Assembly (NCBI GenBank): GCA_946482495.1
Contig: CAMLRV010000049.1
Location: forward strand, 1 to 11,868
Direction of reading: 5' to 3'
Origin: an uncultured Flavobacteriia bacterium
GTDB lineage: Bacteria; Bacteroidota; Bacteroidia; Flavobacteriales; Flavobacteriaceae
DNA length: 11,868 bases
Numbering within the stretch: the first letter of the stretch is position 1; each line of letters begins with the position of its first letter. Below the pieces are notes generated by a model. The model was not told the DNA's origin. It saw nothing but the letters and a program-made list of their open reading frames with translations, and ran no database searches. The translations under genes and the position numbers were made by a program. This document shows positions 8,372 through 11,868 of this stretch, one piece after another.

Positions 8372-9448
8372 ATGAAAAAAATAGATTGGTACATATTTAA
8401 AAGATACTTAATCACATTTACAACCATGTTGTTGATGTTTATTCCTATTGGAATTATTATTGACGTATCTGAAAAAGTCAATCGTATGATTGAAAATAAA
8501 GTAGCTATTAAAGACGTGATGGTGTACTATTACGGGTTTACAATCTATTTTGCCAATTTATTATTTCCCATTTTTCTGTTTTTATCCATCATTTGGTTTA
8601 CTTCAAAATTGGCCAATAATACAGAAATTATTGCCATCTTAAGTTCAGGAATTTCTTTTACTCGATTTTTAAGACCATATCTTATTGGTGCAACTTTAGT
8701 TTCGTTAGTAACGTTATTAATGGGATTTTTTATCCTTCCAGATGCCAGCGAAAAATATTGGGATTTTAGGTATACCTATCTTAAAAAAAATGTGGAAACA
8801 AGACAAACTTCGGATATTTTTCGTCAAGTTACACCTAACGATTATATGTATGTGAGTAACTATAATGTATTGTCTAAAACTGGTTTCGATTTTATTTATG
8901 AGAAATTCAAAGACAATAAATTAGAATATAAGTTATATGCTAACCGTATTAAATATAATGAAATCACTAAAGATTATTCTTTGTTTAATTATGTGAAAAG
9001 GACAGTCGGGAAAAATGATGATATTATTGAAAAACAACCAAGATTAACTAGAAAATTTGATTTCGAACCAGATGATTTAACGCCAACCGTTTATGTGGCG
9101 GAAACGATGAATATCTTCGATCTTGTTAAATTTATAGATAAAGAAAGAGCCAAAGGTAGTGCTAATTTAGATGTGTATTTGGTGGTTTTATATAAGAAAT
9201 TCAGTATTCCAGCTTCAGCGTTTATTTTAACTATTATTGCCGTAGCGGTTTCGGCTATGAAGCGTCGTGGTGGAATGGGAGTGAACTTAGCAATTGGAAT
9301 TTTAGTAGCTTTTTCTTTCGTATTTTTCGATAAAATCTTTGGAACCTTGGCAGAAAAATCAAGTATTCCTCCATTTGTTGCGGTTTGGTTTCCCAACTTT
9401 GTTTTCGGAATTTTAGCTTTTTACTTACTTCGAAATGCAAGACGTTAA
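8372..9448 (+). CDS. LptF/LptG-family (YjgP/YjgQ) permease
   Basis: This inner-membrane subunit probably belongs to the LptB2FG transporter, which extracts lipopolysaccharide and passes it to the LptC-LptA bridge. The 358-residue protein has the family layout: three N-terminal helices (about 12-31, 53-77, 101-122), a large periplasmic beta-jellyroll region (about 125-270) and three C-terminal helices (about 276-294, 301-321, 333-353). It begins MKKIDWYIFKRYL, like many family members, and carries the segment NNTEIIAILSSGIS (82-95), matching the cytoplasmic region that contacts the LptB ATPase. Residues PASAFILTIIAVAVSA are typical of the helix after the jellyroll. It starts 31 bases after tgt and overlaps the next gene by 14 bases, so all three are probably co-transcribed. 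Bacteroidetes usually have two such permeases. I cannot say whether this one is the LptF or the LptG equivalent. Confidence 0.9.
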   Translation: MKKIDWYIFKRYLITFTTMLLMFIPIGIIIDVSEKVNRMIENKVAIKDVMVYYYGFTIYFANLLFPIFLFLSIIWFTSKLANNTEIIAILSSGISFTRFLRPYLIGATLVSLVTLLMGFFILPDASEKYWDFRYTYLKKNVETRQTSDIFRQVTPNDYMYVSNYNVLSKTGFDFIYEKFKDNKLEYKLYANRIKYNEITKDYSLFNYVKRTVGKNDDIIEKQPRLTRKFDFEPDDLTPTVYVAETMNIFDLVKFIDKERAKGSANLDVYLVVLYKKFSIPASAFILTIIAVAVSAMKRRGGMGVNLAIGILVAFSFVFFDKIFGTLAEKSSIPPFVAVWFPNFVFGILAFYLLRNARR

Positions 9449-10355
9449 ATTAAAACATAACTTACATCTTCATTTAATTGTTTTCATTTGGGGATTTACA
9501 GCCATTTTAGGTAAGAAAATTTCTTTAGATGCTATTCCGTTAGTTTGGTGGCGAATGACCATTGCGGTTTTGCTAATTTATGGATATATCTACTATAAAA
9601 AAACGAATTTTAAATTATCTAAAAGAGATATTGCTTCTTTACTCGTTTCAGGTTTAATCATAGCTTTACATTGGATTACATTTTTTAAAGCGATAAAAGT
9701 TTCTAATATATCCATCACTTTGGCTTGTTTGTCAACTGGCGCATTTTTTACTTCCATTTTAGAACCTATTTTTTATAAACGAAAAATGGTATGGTACGAA
9801 ATTGTATTTGGACTTGTGGTGTTAATTGGGTTGTATTTTGTGGTGGAATCTTCCGAACCTAATTTCATACAAAAAAGTCTAAATGAAAATATGTCAGGTA
9901 CCATGCAAGGTGTAGTTTTAGCTTTGACCTCTGCATTTTTATCAGCAACTTTTTCAATTATAAATGGGAAATTTGCCCAAAGAATTGATGCAACTCTAGT
10001 GTCATTTTATGAATTGTTCGGAGGGATTTTATTTTTAAGTATCTTTCTATTATTTACAGGACAATTTACTACGAAGTTTTTCGCTTTAAAAATAGAAGAT
10101 TTACAGTGGTTATTCATCTTGGCTTCTATTTGTACAGCATATGCTTTTATTGCATCTGTGAAAGTAATGAAATTTATTTCTCCCTATACGGTAATGTTAA
10201 CCATTAATTTAGAACCTGTTTACGGCATTGCTTTAGCAGTTATGATTTTTGAAAAAAGTGAACAAATGAGTTTTTCCTTTTACATTGGAGCTGCAATCAT
10301 TCTTATAACGGTGATTTTGAATGGATTAATAAGAAATAACAAAAAAAGTGACTAG
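9435..10355 (+). CDS. EamA/DMT-superfamily transporter
   Basis: This is a predicted inner-membrane transporter of the drug/metabolite superfamily. The 306 residues contain about ten hydrophobic helices (roughly 11-27, 35-53, 67-85, 93-111, 121-137, 157-176, 187-208, 224-244, 250-271, 281-299), arranged as two EamA repeats. Each repeat ends in the characteristic Leu-Glu-Pro motif (LEPIFY at 109-114, LEPVYG at 259-264). The N-terminal helix has the usual Phe-Ile-Trp-Gly-Phe-Thr. The C-terminus is basic. The start codon lies 14 bases inside the end of the permease gene in another frame, which suggests translational coupling. Substrates in this superfamily range from amino acids to nucleotide sugars and cannot be inferred here. 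Nothing links it mechanistically to LPS export apart from position. Confidence 0.88.
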   Translation: MQDVKLKHNLHLHLIVFIWGFTAILGKKISLDAIPLVWWRMTIAVLLIYGYIYYKKTNFKLSKRDIASLLVSGLIIALHWITFFKAIKVSNISITLACLSTGAFFTSILEPIFYKRKMVWYEIVFGLVVLIGLYFVVESSEPNFIQKSLNENMSGTMQGVVLALTSAFLSATFSIINGKFAQRIDATLVSFYELFGGILFLSIFLLFTGQFTTKFFALKIEDLQWLFILASICTAYAFIASVKVMKFISPYTVMLTINLEPVYGIALAVMIFEKSEQMSFSFYIGAAIILITVILNGLIRNNKKSD

Positions 10356-10365
10356 ATTACGGTTC

Positions 10366-10387
10366 AAAAATTATTCAAATAATTTTT
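10366..10387. promoter_or_regulatory. A+T-only inverted repeat in the accA promoter region
   Basis: The arms AAAAATTATT (10366-10375) and AATAATTTTT (10378-10387) are perfect 10-base complements separated by CA. They sit 6 bases upstream of the accA -7 element, where the -33 contact would be. This could be an operator for a repressor, or a weak hairpin ending the tgt-permease-EamA transcript. It lacks a G+C core and a separate U tract, so a strong terminator is unlikely. Confidence 0.4.
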
Positions 10388-10393
10388 AAATAG

Positions 10394-10401
10394 TATCTTT
10401 G
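10394..10401 (+). promoter_or_regulatory. accA promoter, -7 element
   Basis: TATCTTTG is a perfect TAnnTTTG match and predicts a leader of about 27 bases before the ATG at 10435. The best -33 candidate is TTA at 10371-10373, 20 bases upstream, inside the inverted repeat. Confidence 0.55.
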
Positions 10402-10434
10402 TAATAACAAACGAATTAAACAAAAATAACTTTT

Positions 10435-11391
10435 ATGGAATATTTAGATTTTGAATTGCCAATAAAAGAGCTTGAAGATCAATTAGAAAAATGCGTTGTT
10501 TTAGGGCAAGAATCTGATGTTGATGTTTCGGCAACTTGTCAACAACTTGAAGAAAAATTAGAACAAACTAAAAAAGATATATATAAAAATCTTACTGCTT
10601 GGCAAAGAGTACAAATGTCTCGTCACCCAAACAGACCTTATACTTTAGAATATATTACTAATTTGACTGATGGAACTTTCTTAGAATTATTTGGAGACAG
10701 AAGTTTTAAAGATGATAAAGCCATGGTTGGTGGTTTAGGAAGAATCAACGGTCAATCATATATGATTATCGGACAACAAAAAGGTATCAATACTAAAATG
10801 CGTCAGTTACGTAATTTTGGTATGGCTAATCCAGAAGGTTACCGTAAAGCTCTGCGTTTAATGAAAATGGCCGAAAAATTTAATATTCCTGTATTAACTT
10901 TAATCGATACTCCAGGTGCATATCCTGGTTTAGAAGCCGAAGAACGTGGACAAGGTGAAGCAATTGCTCGTAATATTTTTGAAATGGCTCGTTTAAAAAC
11001 ACCTATTATTTCAATTATTATTGGAGAAGGTGCTTCAGGTGGAGCTTTAGGTATTGGAGTAGGTGATAGAGTATTCATGTTAGAAAATACATGGTATTCT
11101 GTAATTTCTCCAGAATCTTGTTCCTCAATTTTATGGAGAAGTTGGGAATATAAAGAGCAAGCAGCTGAAGCTTTAAAATTAACGGCAATCGATATGAAAA
11201 AGCAGAAATTAATTGACGATATCATTCCAGAACCGCTTGGAGGTGCTCATCAAGATAAAGCTGCAACATTCAAAACTGTTGAAAAGTACGTTACAAAGTC
11301 TTATAATGAATTAAAAGACTTATCAACAAAAGAATTAGTTGCGCAAAGAATGGAGAAATACAGTAATATGGGAGAATTCTCAGATAGATAA
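10435..11391 (+). CDS. accA: Acetyl-CoA carboxylase carboxyltransferase subunit alpha
   Basis: AccA pairs with AccD (not in this window) as the carboxyltransferase that moves CO2 from carboxybiotin to acetyl-CoA, making malonyl-CoA for fatty acid synthesis. The 318-residue protein matches the family length. An N-terminal helical region (about 1-60) with [11 protein letters not shown] and [18 protein letters not shown] is followed by the crotonase-like fold. The fold contains [10 protein letters not shown] (85-94), the oxyanion-hole segments [10 protein letters not shown] (156-165) and [15 protein letters not shown] (197-211), and the segment [20 protein letters not shown] (221-240). The gene has its own promoter and a strong terminator 12 bases or so after the stop, so it is probably monocistronic. 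The nearby A+T inverted repeat is a candidate control site. The assignment is secure. Confidence 0.97.
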   Translation: MEYLDFELPIKELEDQLEKCVVLGQESDVDVSATCQQLEEKLEQTKKDIYKNLTAWQRVQMSRHPNRPYTLEYITNLTDGTFLELFGDRSFKDDKAMVGGLGRINGQSYMIIGQQKGINTKMRQLRNFGMANPEGYRKALRLMKMAEKFNIPVLTLIDTPGAYPGLEAEERGQGEAIARNIFEMARLKTPIISIIIGEGASGGALGIGVGDRVFMLENTWYSVISPESCSSILWRSWEYKEQAAEALKLTAIDMKKQKLIDDIIPEPLGGAHQDKAATFKTVEKYVTKSYNELKDLSTKELVAQRMEKYSNMGEFSDR

Positions 11392-11403
11392 CAAAAAATG
11401 TAT

Positions 11404-11438
11404 AAAAAGCGCCTTGTCAATAACAAGGCGTTTTTTTT
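11404..11438 (+). terminator. Rho-independent terminator of accA
   Basis: CGCCTTGT (11410-11417) pairs perfectly with ACAAGGCG (11423-11430) around a 5-base loop and is followed by eight T (11431-11438). A G-T wobble and five A-T pairs can extend the stem outward. It begins 12 bases after the accA stop and separates accA from dnaB. Confidence 0.92.
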
Positions 11439-11526
11439 GACATATTAACAATCAACTAAAAGTTTTCAACACTTTTTTTTTAAAAGTAAAATTTATTTTT
11501 TCTGGCAATTAGATTACTTTCGCATT

Positions 11527-11868
11527 ATGGAAAAATCATTACACGTAAACCCTGTAAGAGTAGATAAAACTACTATTATTAATTTAGAGAAAGGAAAACT
11601 TCCTCCTCAAGCTGTGGATATCGAAGAAGCAGTTTTAGGAGCTATGTTAATTGATATAAAAGCACCAGGTGAAGTAATTGATTTATTAAATCCTGAGGTT
11701 TTTTATAAAGAAGCACATAAACATATTTATGAAGCGATTAATCAATTGTTTCATAGTACTCCACCACAACCAATTGATTTGTTGACGGTTTCTGCACAAT
11801 TAAAAAGAAACGGAAAATTGGAATTGGCTGGTAGCGATTTTTATTTAATCCAACTTACACAAAAAATT
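11527..11868 (+). CDS. dnaB: Replicative DNA helicase DnaB, N-terminal part (3' end beyond window)
   Basis: DnaB is the hexameric helicase that unwinds DNA at the replication fork. The 114 codons present encode the N-terminal primase-interacting domain. After a 25-residue leader comes the hallmark segment LPPQAVDIEEAVLGAMLID (25-43), then NPEVFYKEAHKHIYEAI (55-71), PIDLLTVSAQLKRNGKL (82-98) and Gly-Ser-Asp-Phe-Tyr-Leu. The ATP-binding RecA-like domain lies beyond the right edge. The ATG at 11527 gives the extended N-terminus common in Bacteroidetes, and the next methionine (residue 40) falls inside the conserved domain. A one-mismatch -7-like element (TACTTTCG, 11515-11522) ends only 4 bases before the ATG, so either the transcript is nearly leaderless or the real promoter is elsewhere. 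The spacer 11439-11514 has homopolymer T runs and nothing else recognised. Confidence 0.94.
   Translation, partial: MEKSLHVNPVRVDKTTIINLEKGKLPPQAVDIEEAVLGAMLIDIKAPGEVIDLLNPEVFYKEAHKHIYEAINQLFHSTPPQPIDLLTVSAQLKRNGKLELAGSDFYLIQLTQKI

Noticed and set aside
9091..9396. 101-codon open frame on the minus strand inside the LptF/G permease gene
   Set aside because: It is antisense to the conserved C-terminal helices of the permease. Its composition mirrors that gene and no start context or family is seen.
10839..11225. 128-codon open frame on the minus strand inside accA
   Set aside because: It lies wholly antisense to a highly conserved accA segment, has no recognisable domain and no promoter, and is explained as a frame shadow.

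Overview
The window looks like ordinary core chromosome from a low-GC Bacteroidetes, most likely a member of Flavobacteriaceae close to Flavobacterium. The support is the protein types (a CarboxypepD-regulatory TonB receptor paired with a DUF4249 lipoprotein, monomeric NADP isocitrate dehydrogenase, a tgt-LptF/G pair), the strong A+T bias, and promoters that fit the Bacteroidetes primary-sigma pattern. TAnnTTTG elements lie just upstream of thiN, icd, rplS, tgt and accA, and Shine-Dalgarno sequences are generally absent. No phage, IS element, CRISPR array, tRNA, rRNA or defence cassette is visible.

Left part (1-6990), all on the minus strand. Read in the direction of transcription, the order is rplS (L19), a terminator, icd (isocitrate dehydrogenase), a terminator, a TonB-dependent receptor, a DUF4249 lipoprotein 4 bases behind it, thiN (thiamine pyrophosphokinase) with its own promoter, and finally the first 22 codons of an exported protein that runs off the left edge. 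A CRP/FNR-like palindrome precedes this last gene.

The gap between rplS and tgt (6991-7209) is the longest gene-free stretch. It carries two divergent promoters, a GC-richer probable L19 mRNA leader and a three-copy heptanucleotide repeat.

Right part (7210-11868), all on the plus strand. tgt (tRNA-guanine transglycosylase), an LptF/LptG-family permease and an EamA/DMT transporter look like one transcription unit, with gaps of 31 and then -14 bases. accA (acetyl-CoA carboxylase alpha) follows with its own promoter and a strong terminator. The window ends in the N-terminal domain of the replicative helicase DnaB.

The genes are mostly housekeeping: translation, the TCA cycle, tRNA modification, LPS export, fatty acid synthesis and replication. 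The most notable point is that Tgt lacks all three cysteines of the classical zinc site while keeping its catalytic residues. I also flag the L19 leader, the palindromes near two promoters, and the uncharacterised receptor/lipoprotein pair. I do not see a clearly new multi-gene system here.
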